Source: CAIWKO01 sp964469155
GTDB taxonomy: Bacteria > Bacteroidota > Bacteroidia > Bacteroidales > CAIWKO01
Direction: 5' to 3'
Assembly (NCBI GenBank): GCA_964469155.1
Contig: CAYXXU010000072.1
Location: 1 to 22,288, forward strand
DNA: 22,288 nucleotides
The notes beneath the pieces are model-generated. The model was not told the DNA's origin. It was given only the letters and a program-made list of their open reading frames with translations, and made no database searches. A program made the position numbers and the translations under genes. Within the stretch, counting starts at the first letter, position 1; each line of letters starts with the position of its first letter. Positions 7,435-14,534 of the stretch are shown piece after piece.

Positions 7435-8789
7435 AAAAGTATACGGAACTGAGGGAAGCCTATACGACTTTTACTTTTGAAGAATTTAAATACACTGAGG
7501 ATACCCGGCATTTCAACATAACTTTTTTATTTTCGCTCGATGGCAAATATTCATTTAGCCCTGAGATCAGCATCCCGCTACGAGATTTCTACCAAATAGA
7601 AAAGTTGCCTGCCGGATTGCTAAACAACCTGATTTTCCACATGGGCATGGTCGAATTGATCAGTTACTGGAAAGCGGCCTGCCCGCCAAAAGTTATCATT
7701 AAACCATACAAACTCAGCCCGGAGCAGATCCGTTGGTGGAAAAAACTTTATTTCAAGGGTCTTGGCGAATTCTTTTATCTGAATAATATTGAAGCGAACC
7801 AGGATGATTTTATGGAGATCGTTTGCGAGGGAAATGCCCTGCCGGGAAATTTGGAAATTGAAACAACGGATGCCTATATGGTTCCCATAGGAGGTGGCAA
7901 AGATTCGGCGGTTACGCTCGAGTTGTTGAGAAAGCTATCAAAAGTTGTGCCCATGGTCATCAATCCCCGCCGTGCCACCGATGAGTGCATTGCTGCTGCA
8001 GGTTTTTCGAAAGATGAAACCATTATTGTACATCGTAGCATAGATAAACAACTACTTGAACTGAATGCCATGGGATTCCTGAACGGCCACACGCCTTTCT
8101 CGGCCATGCTGGCATTTACCTCTCTGCTGGTGGCAGCATTCAGTGGCATCTGCCATATTGCCTTATCCAACGAAGCCAGTGCAAACGAAGCCACTGTTTC
8201 GGACAGCAATGTAAATCACCAATATTCCAAAAGCTATGAGTTTGAAGCTGACTTTCGGCATTATGTCAGTCATTACATAACAAAATCACTCAATTATTTC
8301 AGTTTCCTCAGGCCGCTCTACGAAATTCAGATTGCAAAACTCTTTGCCGGATTTAATCAGTATCATCAGGTATTCAAAAGTTGCAATGCGGGTAGCAAGA
8401 CCGATGTTTGGTGTGGCAAATGTCCAAAATGCCTCTTTGCATATATTATTCTATCGCCCTGGTTGTCTAAAAATGAATTAATGGATATTTTTGGCGAGGA
8501 CCTGCTCAACAAATCTTCACTAAAGCCTGCTTTCGATCAGTTGATTGGTTGGAATGAAACAAAACCCTTCGAATGTATAGGCACCATTGAGGAAGTTAAC
8601 ATTGCCCTGTGTGCTACAGTTGATCACTATGGCAATGAACTGCCCTGCTTGTTGCAGAAGTATATAAAGACCAATGCTTATAAGGTCTATGGCGAAATGG
8701 GTTTGGCGGTATTTAAAGATCCTGTCGAAAGCGGACATTTTTTAAGTCCTGAAGAAATGAACCTGATAAAAACGAACCTATATGCTTAA
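7413..8789 (+). CDS. murL: MurL: UDP-MurNAc-L-alanyl-L-glutamate epimerase
   Basis: This gene encodes 458 residues from the ATG at 7413. In Xanthomonas, MurL uses ATP to invert the terminal L-Glu of UDP-MurNAc-L-Ala-L-Glu to D-Glu, so peptidoglycan gets D-Glu without free D-glutamate. Family features seen: GLGEF near 117-121; the PP-loop-like VPIGGGKDS at 157-165; NGHTPFSA at 224-231; SNEASANEA at 252-260; NHQYSK at 268-273; LRPLYE; and a Cys-rich SCNAG...CGKCPKC at 323-340 that may bind metal. Such proteins can be mistaken for 7-cyano-7-deazaguanine synthase-like PP-loop enzymes. The next gene, a MurD-type ligase, overlaps by 8 nt, the MurL/MurD2 arrangement. Assignment is from remembered family features, not alignment. 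Confidence 0.88.
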   Translation: MISDKNNKKYTELREAYTTFTFEEFKYTEDTRHFNITFLFSLDGKYSFSPEISIPLRDFYQIEKLPAGLLNNLIFHMGMVELISYWKAACPPKVIIKPYKLSPEQIRWWKKLYFKGLGEFFYLNNIEANQDDFMEIVCEGNALPGNLEIETTDAYMVPIGGGKDSAVTLELLRKLSKVVPMVINPRRATDECIAAAGFSKDETIIVHRSIDKQLLELNAMGFLNGHTPFSAMLAFTSLLVAAFSGICHIALSNEASANEATVSDSNVNHQYSKSYEFEADFRHYVSHYITKSLNYFSFLRPLYEIQIAKLFAGFNQYHQVFKSCNAGSKTDVWCGKCPKCLFAYIILSPWLSKNELMDIFGEDLLNKSSLKPAFDQLIGWNETKPFECIGTIEEVNIALCATVDHYGNELPCLLQKYIKTNAYKVYGEMGLAVFKDPVESGHFLSPEEMNLIKTNLYA

Positions 8790-10155
8790 ACGAATTGAAG
8801 CTTATTTTTTTGAAAAAAAGATTTTGATTCTGGGATTTGGCGTTGAAGGAAAATCCACATACAGGTTTTTGCGCCGCATCCTTCCTGAAACAAAATTGTG
8901 GATAGCTGATTCGAATCATACTGTCAAAGATTTGGAAATAATAAAAGAAGATAGTAATATCACTTTTTATCTGGGCGATGACCACCTGAATCATTTTGAT
9001 GAATTTGATATGATCATCAAAAGTCCCGGCATTTCATTGAAGCAAATGCCCGATACGGATTTCTCTAAATTTACTTCGCACACCGAATTATTTTTTCGGT
9101 TTTTCAGAAATCAGATCATTGGAGTCACCGGAACCAAAGGTAAGAGCACTACATCATCTTTGATTTGCCACATAATTTATACTTTGACCCAAAACTGCAT
9201 GTTGGTGGGTAATATCGGTATCCCCCCTTTCGACCTAATCGATCAGATCGATAAGAAAACCGTAATTGTTTATGAGTTGTCTTCTCACCAGTTGGAGCAA
9301 ACCAGCATTTCTCCTCATGTGGCGGTTCTGTTGAATTTATTTCAGGAACATCTCGACCATTACGAATCGTTTGAAAAATACCAGGAGGCAAAGTTCAGAA
9401 TCACCATGTTTCAGCATCCTGATGATTATTTTATCTATTGTGGCGACGATAAACTGATATTGAAGTGGATTGAAAAAACCGGGATTGTGCGCAATTTCCG
9501 ACCGATTTCATTATCATCTACCGACAATTTAGGATTTTGTGCGGATGAAGGAAATATTATCCTTGGAGGTGAAAGAGATATTATTTTGCTTGAGAAAGAT
9601 GAAATTACAAATCTCAAAGGCGATCACAACCTGTTGAACATTTTGGCCGCCCTCAATGCTGTTTTGGTTAAAATGACAATCCTTAATGTTTCAGAGGTCT
9701 TAGATTCCGTATTGACATTTAAATCTTTGGAACATCGCCTTGAGTTTGTTGGCAAGTTCAATGGAGTTGAGTATTATAATGATTCCATTTCAACCATTCC
9801 TGAAGCCACTATTGCTGCCATTAAGGCTTTGGAAAATGTCGACACATTAATTCTGGGTGGTTACGACAGGGGTATCTATTATGATGATCTGATGGATTAT
9901 CTTGAGAAAAGTAAGGTGCAAAACCTGATTTTCATTGGTGAGGCCGGAAAACGGATGAAAGATATTTACGAATCAAAAAAATACAAGGCTAAGGAACTGT
10001 TTAAAGCTGATAGTTTTGAAATCGCTGTGAAGTTGGCAAAACAAATTACCGGAAATAATAAGATATGCCTATTATCTCCGGCAGCAGCCAGCTATGGAAT
10101 GTTTATGAATTTTGAAGAAAGAGGAACCGTTTATAAAAGTCTGGTGAAGGATTGA
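8782..10155 (+). CDS. murD2: MurD2-type UDP-MurNAc-L-alanine--L-glutamate ligase
   Basis: This gene encodes 457 residues, a complete Mur ligase. Central ATPase motifs: P-loop GTKGKST at 117-123 (Lys where most MurD have Asn), YELSSHQLE at 164-172, EHLDHY at 189-194, and Lys204 in the place of the carbamylated Lys. The C-terminal domain has NDSISTI at 333-339, LGGYDRG at 358-364 and SPAAASYGMFMNFEERG at 432-448. Canonical MurD has NDSKATN, a GG-D/G-K loop and SPACAS, so the amino-acid-binding region differs. Together with the translational overlap with murL, this favours MurD2, which adds L-Glu rather than D-Glu. Whether a canonical murD exists elsewhere cannot be seen. No clear terminator separates it from the convergent bTHX gene. 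Confidence 0.85.
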   Translation: MLKRIEAYFFEKKILILGFGVEGKSTYRFLRRILPETKLWIADSNHTVKDLEIIKEDSNITFYLGDDHLNHFDEFDMIIKSPGISLKQMPDTDFSKFTSHTELFFRFFRNQIIGVTGTKGKSTTSSLICHIIYTLTQNCMLVGNIGIPPFDLIDQIDKKTVIVYELSSHQLEQTSISPHVAVLLNLFQEHLDHYESFEKYQEAKFRITMFQHPDDYFIYCGDDKLILKWIEKTGIVRNFRPISLSSTDNLGFCADEGNIILGGERDIILLEKDEITNLKGDHNLLNILAALNAVLVKMTILNVSEVLDSVLTFKSLEHRLEFVGKFNGVEYYNDSISTIPEATIAAIKALENVDTLILGGYDRGIYYDDLMDYLEKSKVQNLIFIGEAGKRMKDIYESKKYKAKELFKADSFEIAVKLAKQITGNNKICLLSPAAASYGMFMNFEERGTVYKSLVKD

Positions 10156-10185
10156 TCTGATTTTGTTTTAATAATTAATCAATAT

Positions 10186-10455
10186 TTATTCCTTAACTTT
10201 TTTGGTGGTTTTTTTTGCTTTAGGTTTTTCTTCAGCAGCCATATCTTTGGGAGCAGCTACTTTCTTAGCCTTTTTAGGTTTTTCTTCAGTTGCAACGATT
10301 TTTTCAACAACAACTTCCTCTTTTTTAACTTCTTTTTTCTTAATTTCTTTTTCTGGTTTAGGAGCTACATATTTTTTGCTTTTTTTTGGCCTCTTAACGC
10401 CATAGCTGCCTATTGTAATCTTACCTCTTTTGGTTTTTTTATCACCTTTTCCCAT
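10186..10455 (-). CDS. Ribosomal small subunit protein bTHX with long basic tail
   Basis: This gene encodes 89 residues. The first ~26 (MGKGDKKTKRGKI, then GSYGVKRPKKSKK) match bTHX (Thx), a short basic protein in the 30S head. The remaining ~60 residues are a low-complexity Lys/Glu/Ala/Val tail with an internal near-repeat (ATEEKPKKAKK, AAEEKPKAKK), probably disordered. Thermus Thx is only about 26 residues, so the tail is an extension. A -7 element lies 24 nt upstream, so it is transcribed alone. Confidence 0.85.
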   Translation of the reverse strand: MGKGDKKTKRGKITIGSYGVKRPKKSKKYVAPKPEKEIKKKEVKKEEVVVEKIVATEEKPKKAKKVAAPKDMAAEEKPKAKKTTKKVKE

Positions 10456-10479
10456 GATATTTCTATTTTATTTTGAGTG

Positions 10480-10487
10480 CAAAAGTA
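10480..10487 (-). promoter_or_regulatory. Promoter -7 element TACTTTTG for the bTHX gene
   Basis: This is an exact TAnnTTTG match on the minus strand, continuing as GCA and ending 24 nt before the ATG at 10455. Confidence 0.6.
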
Positions 10488-10508
10488 TAAAAAATGTTTA
10501 TAGAAATT

Positions 10509-11201
10509 TTAAAAAATCGTAGGTAAATTTTTATTAAACTCTTTTTCAATTAGTACGGCATCTTTAATCGAATTTCTCATCCATTGTAATTTGATCTCCG
10601 TTGTTTCTTCTGCAGAAAGTTTCCATTTTACATCAGATTTCCGCATTCGCTCACTCAAATTATATAATGAAAGGGCCGCAGACACAGAAATGTTAAAACT
10701 TTCAGTGAATCCATACATAGGAATCTTGATGAATTCTTCAGCATTATCAATAATGTCCTGACTTATTCCGTTTAATTCTGTGCCAAAAAACAAAGCTATT
10801 TTAGTATCAATAGGCAATTCATCAATAGTGCAATCATGTTTATGTGGAGTTGTAGCAATAATTCTGTATCCGGAGGCTTTTAGCTTGTTTATGCAAGACA
10901 AGGTGTTGTTCTCTTCACTATTATGATGTATAAGGGTTAACCATTTAGATGAACCCAAAGCAATTTCGTCATTTACTTCATACTTAAAATCGTTTTCAAT
11001 AATATGGATATCCTGAATACCAAAACAATCACAGGTTCGAAGCACTGCACTGGCATTATGAGGTTGGAAAATATTTTCAAGAGCGATTGTTATGTGTCGT
11101 GTTCGGTTTTTAACAATAGCATCGAATCTTGCTAGTCTGGCTGCCGTTATAAAGCCTGATAAATAATCCGCAAGCTTTTGATTATAATCGTGTCTGGTCA
11201 T
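10509..11201 (-). CDS. TrmH-type SpoU RNA 2'-O-methyltransferase
   Basis: This gene encodes 230 residues from the ATG at 11201. SPOUT methyltransferases bind SAM in a deep trefoil knot and methylate a ribose 2'-OH; TrmH modifies G18 of tRNA. Motif 1 is PHNASAVLRTCDCFG at about 47-61 with catalytic Arg55. Motif 2 is FFGTELNGIS followed by IPMYG, and motif 3 is SFNISVSAALSLY. The order and spacing match TrmH better than RlmB, and the basic C-terminal extension is also TrmH-like. An upstream TTG at 11249 would translate through the hup terminator hairpin and was rejected. The start lies almost at the end of that terminator's U-tract, with no separate promoter visible, so expression may depend on read-through from hup. 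Confidence 0.88.
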   Translation of the reverse strand: MTRHDYNQKLADYLSGFITAARLARFDAIVKNRTRHITIALENIFQPHNASAVLRTCDCFGIQDIHIIENDFKYEVNDEIALGSSKWLTLIHHNSEENNTLSCINKLKASGYRIIATTPHKHDCTIDELPIDTKIALFFGTELNGISQDIIDNAEEFIKIPMYGFTESFNISVSAALSLYNLSERMRKSDVKWKLSAEETTEIKLQWMRNSIKDAVLIEKEFNKNLPTIF

Positions 11202-11202
11202 A

Positions 11203-11235
11203 ATAAAAAAAATCCCGAATTGCTTCGGGATTTTT
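11203..11235 (-). terminator. Terminator between hup and trmH
   Basis: A perfect 9-bp stem AATCCCGAA (11211-11219)/TTCGGGATT (11224-11232) encloses a 4-nt loop. On the minus strand it is followed by a U-run (A residues at 11205-11210). A T-run on the plus-strand side means it could also act in the other direction. Confidence 0.88.
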
Positions 11236-11251
11236 TTAGCATTGAGCAATG

Positions 11252-11524
11252 TTACTTAACTTTAGAAGCTAATTCATTACCGGCTTTAAATTTCACAACT
11301 TTTTTAGCTGCGATTTTTATTTCTTTTCCGGTTTGAGGATTACGGCCTTTTCTTGCAGCTCTTTTAGCAACTGCAAAAGATCCAAAACCTACTAATGCAA
11401 CTCTATCACCTTTTTTTAAAGCTCCAGAGGTTGATTTGATGAAAGCGTCTAATGCTTTTTTTGCATCGGCTTTTGTCATTTTGGCTTCACCAGCCATTGC
11501 TTCGATTAATTCTGCTTTGTTCAT
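11252..11524 (-). CDS. hup: HU-family DNA-binding protein
   Basis: This gene encodes 90 residues, the normal HU length. It is a small basic dimer that bends DNA and organises the nucleoid. Visible features are the N-terminal helix-turn-helix dimer region (MNKAELIEAMAGEAKMTKADAKKALDAF), GDRVALVGFGSFAV at 38-51, and the arm region RAARKGRNPQTGKEIKI, which contains the intercalating Pro loop, then KVVKFKAGNEL. It is monocistronic: its own promoter lies 53 nt upstream and a strong terminator just downstream. The long AT-rich leader holds a repeated motif. Confidence 0.97.
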   Translation of the reverse strand: MNKAELIEAMAGEAKMTKADAKKALDAFIKSTSGALKKGDRVALVGFGSFAVAKRAARKGRNPQTGKEIKIAAKKVVKFKAGNELASKVK

Positions 11525-11533
11525 GTTGAAAAA

Positions 11534-11564
11534 TTTTAATTAAATGTTTAATAATTTTAATTAA
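11534..11564. repeat. Paired TTTTAATTAA motif in the hup leader
   Basis: TTTTAATTAA occurs at 11534-11543 and 11555-11564, a 21-bp spacing, about two helical turns. Each contains the palindrome TTAATTAA. Both lie in the untranslated leader of hup. Confidence 0.7.
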
Positions 11565-11577
11565 GTTAATAATAGTA

Positions 11578-11607
11578 CAAAAGTACTACTTTTAAAAAAA
11601 AAGTCAA
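11578..11607 (-). promoter_or_regulatory. hup promoter (-33 TTG and -7 TACTTTTG)
   Basis: The minus strand shows TTG (11607-11605), a 19-nt spacer, then TACTTTTG (11585-11578), a close match to the Bacteroidota promoter. The -7 element overlaps the 15-bp palindrome AAAAGTACTACTTTT at 11579-11593, which could be a protein site. Confidence 0.7.
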
Positions 11608-11629
11608 GTGGTTTTTTGAAAAAAGCTTG
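11594..11629 (-). terminator. Possible terminator of the TPR-ribH-fmt operon
   Basis: On the minus strand CAAG...CTTG (11629-11605) encloses complementary T and A runs and is followed by AC and nine T residues. The stem is AT-rich and imperfect, so the call is moderate. It overlaps the hup -33 region. Confidence 0.4.
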
Positions 11630-11704
11630 ATATTGTTGATAAAACGGGGGTTTTGTTAATAACTATCGTTATTTGACAGGCCTTTCTGTCGTTTTTTTTG
11701 GAAT

Positions 11705-12670
11705 TTACCTGATGTGCCAAAGAGAATCTACTTTGAAACCTCTGAGCAATTCTCCAACACTCATTAGTTTTTTTCCGGAAAGCTGTAGCTCTTTTATATC
11801 AATAAATCCATCTCTGCAGTAAATTCTTAAAAAACTTTTATTGTCAGTGTCAATTTTACCAATTTGATGATCACCGCTTAATTCTACGTACTCAGAAGCA
11901 AGAATTTTCAAGGTGTGAATTAAGCCTTCCGGAGAAATTAATTCTGTAAAAGCTCCGGGTTTCCGGCTTAATCCCCTGATGAGGTTTTGAATCTGAATTG
12001 CTGATAAATGCCAATGAATCTTACAATGCTCACGGAAGATCTTAGGTGCCTTTTTCAAAATAATTGAGTCTTGTATCAGGTAATGCTGAGTAATTGGCTT
12101 ATAATGTCCCTTACTTAATAATTCGATAGTTTCAATGACCAGGTCGGCGCCAATATCTTTCATTCTATTATAAAGATCTGTTGCATTCCATGATGCAGGA
12201 ATATCAATGGTTCGTTTCAGCAAGATATCGCCTGTATCAATCTGGTTATTCAATAAGAAAGTGGTCATTCCTGTCCGGGTTTCACCATTAATTATGGCCC
12301 AGTTGATGGGGGCTGCTCCACGATATTGCGGAAGCAGGGAGGCATGCAGATTAAAAGAACCCAATTTCGCGATGGCCAGTACTGTGTCAGGAATTTTTCT
12401 AAAGGCAACTACTATTATCAAATCAGGAGATATTGATTTTAATTTTTCAATAAAACCGCTTTCAGATAGATCTTCGGGCTGTAGCAAGGGTAAATTATTT
12501 TGTAAAGCAAATTGCTTAACTGCCGATTCATGTACCTTGAGCCCTCTGCCTGCAGGCTTGTCGACCGAAGTAACCACGGCAGCTACCGTGAAATGATGCT
12601 GAATCAGGCGTTGAAGGGATTCAACCGCAATTTCAGGCGTACCCATAAAAACAATGCGTACATCTTTCAT
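11705..12670 (-). CDS. fmt: Methionyl-tRNA formyltransferase
   Basis: This gene encodes 322 residues (E. coli Fmt has 315). It formylates the initiator Met-tRNA using 10-formyltetrahydrofolate. The N-terminal Rossmann domain begins RIVFMGTPEIAVESL; the catalytic triad is visible as Asn107 and His109 in FNLHASLLPQYRGAAPINWAI and Asp145 in IDTGDI. The C-terminal domain binds tRNA. The ATG at 12670 is chosen because longer in-frame starts lie inside ribH. It is the last gene of the operon, 13 nt after ribH. Confidence 0.97.
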   Translation of the reverse strand: MKDVRIVFMGTPEIAVESLQRLIQHHFTVAAVVTSVDKPAGRGLKVHESAVKQFALQNNLPLLQPEDLSESGFIEKLKSISPDLIIVVAFRKIPDTVLAIAKLGSFNLHASLLPQYRGAAPINWAIINGETRTGMTTFLLNNQIDTGDILLKRTIDIPASWNATDLYNRMKDIGADLVIETIELLSKGHYKPITQHYLIQDSIILKKAPKIFREHCKIHWHLSAIQIQNLIRGLSRKPGAFTELISPEGLIHTLKILASEYVELSGDHQIGKIDTDNKSFLRIYCRDGFIDIKELQLSGKKLMSVGELLRGFKVDSLWHIR

Positions 12671-12683
12671 GATAATTAATAAA

Positions 12684-13190
12684 TTATGATTTTTCTTTTG
12701 GGAAAACACTATCCCGTAGCTGTAACATCTTAATAGCTGCAATAGCTGCTTCAACACCTTTATTACCATGTTTTCCCCCTGCGCGGGCTTTGGCTTGTTC
12801 GAAATTATCTGTGGTAAGCAGACCGAAGATGACGGGTATATTGTAATCAATATTCAGCCTGGATATTTGCTGGCTGACAGCCTGGCAGATAAATTCAAAA
12901 TGACGGGTTTCGCCCTGAATAACACAGCCGAGACAAATTACAGCATCTGTTTCCGCATTCTCAATTAAATATTGCGCTCCTAAAGGCAATTCGAAACTGC
13001 CCGGAACTTTATGAATCTGTATTGATGTTTTCCTGATTCCCTGCTCTATAAGGGTATTAAAGGCTCCATCGCATAAAGCATCCGTAATTTCGGGGTTCCA
13101 TTCCGAAACAACGATTCCGATGCAGGTTTTAGATGATACAGTATGCGAAAATGTCTTAAATTCAGAGAGATTGTGCTTTTTTTGGCTCAT
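12684..13190 (-). CDS. ribH: 6,7-dimethyl-8-ribityllumazine synthase
   Basis: This gene encodes 168 residues, typical for RibH. It joins 5-amino-6-ribitylaminouracil with 3,4-dihydroxy-2-butanone 4-phosphate, the penultimate riboflavin step, usually as a 60-mer or decamer. Visible are VVSEWNPEIT near 27-36 with the substrate-stacking Trp31, PGSFELPLGAQ at 63-73, and CLGCVIQGETRHFEF at 86-100 with His97 at the catalytic position. KHGNKGVEAA closes the C-terminal region. It lies 6 nt after the TPR gene and 13 nt before fmt. No other rib genes and no FMN riboswitch are seen. Confidence 0.96.
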   Translation of the reverse strand: MSQKKHNLSEFKTFSHTVSSKTCIGIVVSEWNPEITDALCDGAFNTLIEQGIRKTSIQIHKVPGSFELPLGAQYLIENAETDAVICLGCVIQGETRHFEFICQAVSQQISRLNIDYNIPVIFGLLTTDNFEQAKARAGGKHGNKGVEAAIAAIKMLQLRDSVFPKEKS

Positions 13191-13196
13191 GAGCAG

Positions 13197-13889
13197 TTAT
13201 TTACTTCCCATTGATCCTTTAGCACGGGCGATATATTTTTCTATATCACGTGCTTCGAAGCTTTTAAAATGTTCTTTCTGAATTTTAGTGTAAACATCTA
13301 CAGCTTTGTCGTACTGGCCAAGAAGCTCGTAAACCCATCCGGCTTTCATCAAAAACATGGGAGCAGTGAAATCGTTATCTTTTTTTTCGGCAGCATTCAA
13401 ATATTTTTCAAGAGCTTTTTCTTTATTGTCAAGCTCTAAATAGGCATCGCCAGTGGCGCCAATGGCCATCGGGCCAATAATATGATCATCTGAACTGAAA
13501 TCTTCAAAGTTGTCAATTGCCAATTGAAATTCTCCTGTTTTCAAATAACAAATTCCCAGGTAATATTTTGCCAGGTTTCCTGCTTTGGTCGAACCATATT
13601 CGTCAATGATCTGGATGAATCCGGGATTGGTGCCGTCGCCATTCATAGCGAGTTTTAGAGAGTCTTTTTCGAAATATTGTTCGGCGTAAAACATCTGTGC
13701 CTGAGCCTCGATTTGTTTTGGCCCTAATATGAATTTATTGTAAGCGAAAATTCCACCAACAATTATAATTATCCCTAAAAGAACGTAGAATATTAAATTC
13801 TTATTTTTCTCAAAAAATTGTTCGCCTTTATCTAAAGCTATTTCAACTGCAGCGATTTTTTCTTCTGTTTTATCCGATTTTTTAGCCAT
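13197..13889 (-). CDS. Membrane-anchored TPR protein
   Basis: This gene encodes 230 residues. A charged N-terminus is followed by one transmembrane segment (about 31-53, FYVLLGIIIIVGGIFAY) and then tetratricopeptide-like helices (AKYYLGICYLKTGEFQLAIDNF, AYLELDNKEKALEKYLNAA, WVYELLGQYDKAVDVY). The layout resembles YfgM-like TPR proteins that assist envelope protein folding, but only the architecture supports that. Orientation is probably N-in with the TPR domain periplasmic. It is the first gene of an operon with ribH and fmt and has its own -7 element. Confidence 0.88.
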   Translation of the reverse strand: MAKKSDKTEEKIAAVEIALDKGEQFFEKNKNLIFYVLLGIIIIVGGIFAYNKFILGPKQIEAQAQMFYAEQYFEKDSLKLAMNGDGTNPGFIQIIDEYGSTKAGNLAKYYLGICYLKTGEFQLAIDNFEDFSSDDHIIGPMAIGATGDAYLELDNKEKALEKYLNAAEKKDNDFTAPMFLMKAGWVYELLGQYDKAVDVYTKIQKEHFKSFEARDIEKYIARAKGSMGSK

Positions 13890-13908
13890 GTTTTATTTTT
13901 TGGAGGTG

Positions 13909-13916
13909 CAAAATTA
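13909..13916 (-). promoter_or_regulatory. Promoter -7 element TAATTTTG for the TPR-ribH-fmt operon
   Basis: This is an exact TAnnTTTG match on the minus strand, followed by CA and ending 19 nt before the ATG at 13889. No -33 TTG was found at the expected spacing. Confidence 0.6.
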
Positions 13917-13963
13917 ATTTTTTTTCAGAATTTAGCCTAATTAAATATTCTTTTTACTAACAG

Positions 13964-14452
13964 CTACTTTTTAATTATTTTTTTCATATTGTAGCTTTCA
14001 ACCGATTTTCCATCCGTTTCGATCAAAATTCTCATTGTTTCAGGAGTGATGAAATTATAGGTAATATTTTCGGGTATTCCTGATGTTACTTTTTTAAAGA
14101 CTATTTTTTCCGGCGTGAGTTTGGTTAGTTTATAGTTTTCTACATCCGATTCTGTTACCAAAATATTTTTTGACCATAGGTTAATGTAACTCCGACCGGG
14201 TTGAATAACCATTTGTTCATTAAGAACTGTATCGCCCGCCATTATCATGATACTGCTGCCATCAAGGGTAGTGTCGTTAAACTTTTTCCAGGTTTCCAAT
14301 ACCGAATAAACGCTGCTGTAAGTAACCCATTTACCGAGCATGCAATCCAGTTTTTTGATGGTGCTAGTTTTTTGTTTGGTGGTGAGATATTTTGTCTGAC
14401 AGGCCGCAAACATAAATAATGATAAACATAATAAATATAAAACTCTGTTCAT
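13964..14452 (-). CDS. Predicted lipoprotein, DUF6265-like
   Basis: This gene encodes 162 residues. A lipoprotein signal peptide ends at MFAAC with Cys18. The mature domain has the pattern LDCMLGKW, ETWKKFNDTTLDGSSIM, GDTVLNEQMVI and later INLWSKN, which resembles the small lipocalin-like beta domain called DUF6265. The function is unknown. It is divergent from the thioesterase gene. The promoter candidate TAATTTTA (14474-14481) is the same 11-mer context as that of the TonB-dependent receptor. Confidence 0.78.
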   Translation of the reverse strand: MNRVLYLLCLSLFMFAACQTKYLTTKQKTSTIKKLDCMLGKWVTYSSVYSVLETWKKFNDTTLDGSSIMIMAGDTVLNEQMVIQPGRSYINLWSKNILVTESDVENYKLTKLTPEKIVFKKVTSGIPENITYNFITPETMRILIETDGKSVESYNMKKIIKK

Positions 14453-14473
14453 TGCGATGCAATTTTCGTGATG

Positions 14474-14481
14474 TAAAATTA
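14474..14481 (-). promoter_or_regulatory. Candidate -7 element TAATTTTA for the DUF6265-like lipoprotein
   Basis: It differs from TAnnTTTG at the last base only and ends 21 nt before the ATG at 14452. Confidence 0.4.
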
Positions 14482-14491
14482 ATGCTAATTA

Positions 14492-14520
14492 TTGTAACTG
14501 GATAACAAGTAGTAATTTTG
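14492..14520 (+). promoter_or_regulatory. Promoter (-33 TTG, -7 TAATTTTG) for the thioesterase gene
   Basis: TTG at 14492-14494, an 18-nt spacer and TAATTTTG at 14513-14520 make a full Bacteroidota-type promoter 14 nt before the ATG at 14535. Confidence 0.7.
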
Positions 14521-14534
14521 ACCAAAAATTCGAT

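Noticed and set aside
11202..11249. N-terminal extension of the TrmH-type gene to TTG 11249
   Set aside because: It would encode the terminator hairpin of hup as protein; the ATG at 11201 gives a normal TrmH N-terminus.
11675..11699. Plus-strand hairpin GACAG/CTGTC followed by eight T residues
   Set aside because: It has terminator form, but no plus-strand gene ends nearby; it lies between two minus-strand genes. It could stop antisense transcription into fmt, but there is no support.
12671..12850. N-terminal extension of fmt to 12850
   Set aside because: The extension overlaps ribH and lacks family similarity; MKDVRIVFMGTPE at 12670 is the normal Fmt start.
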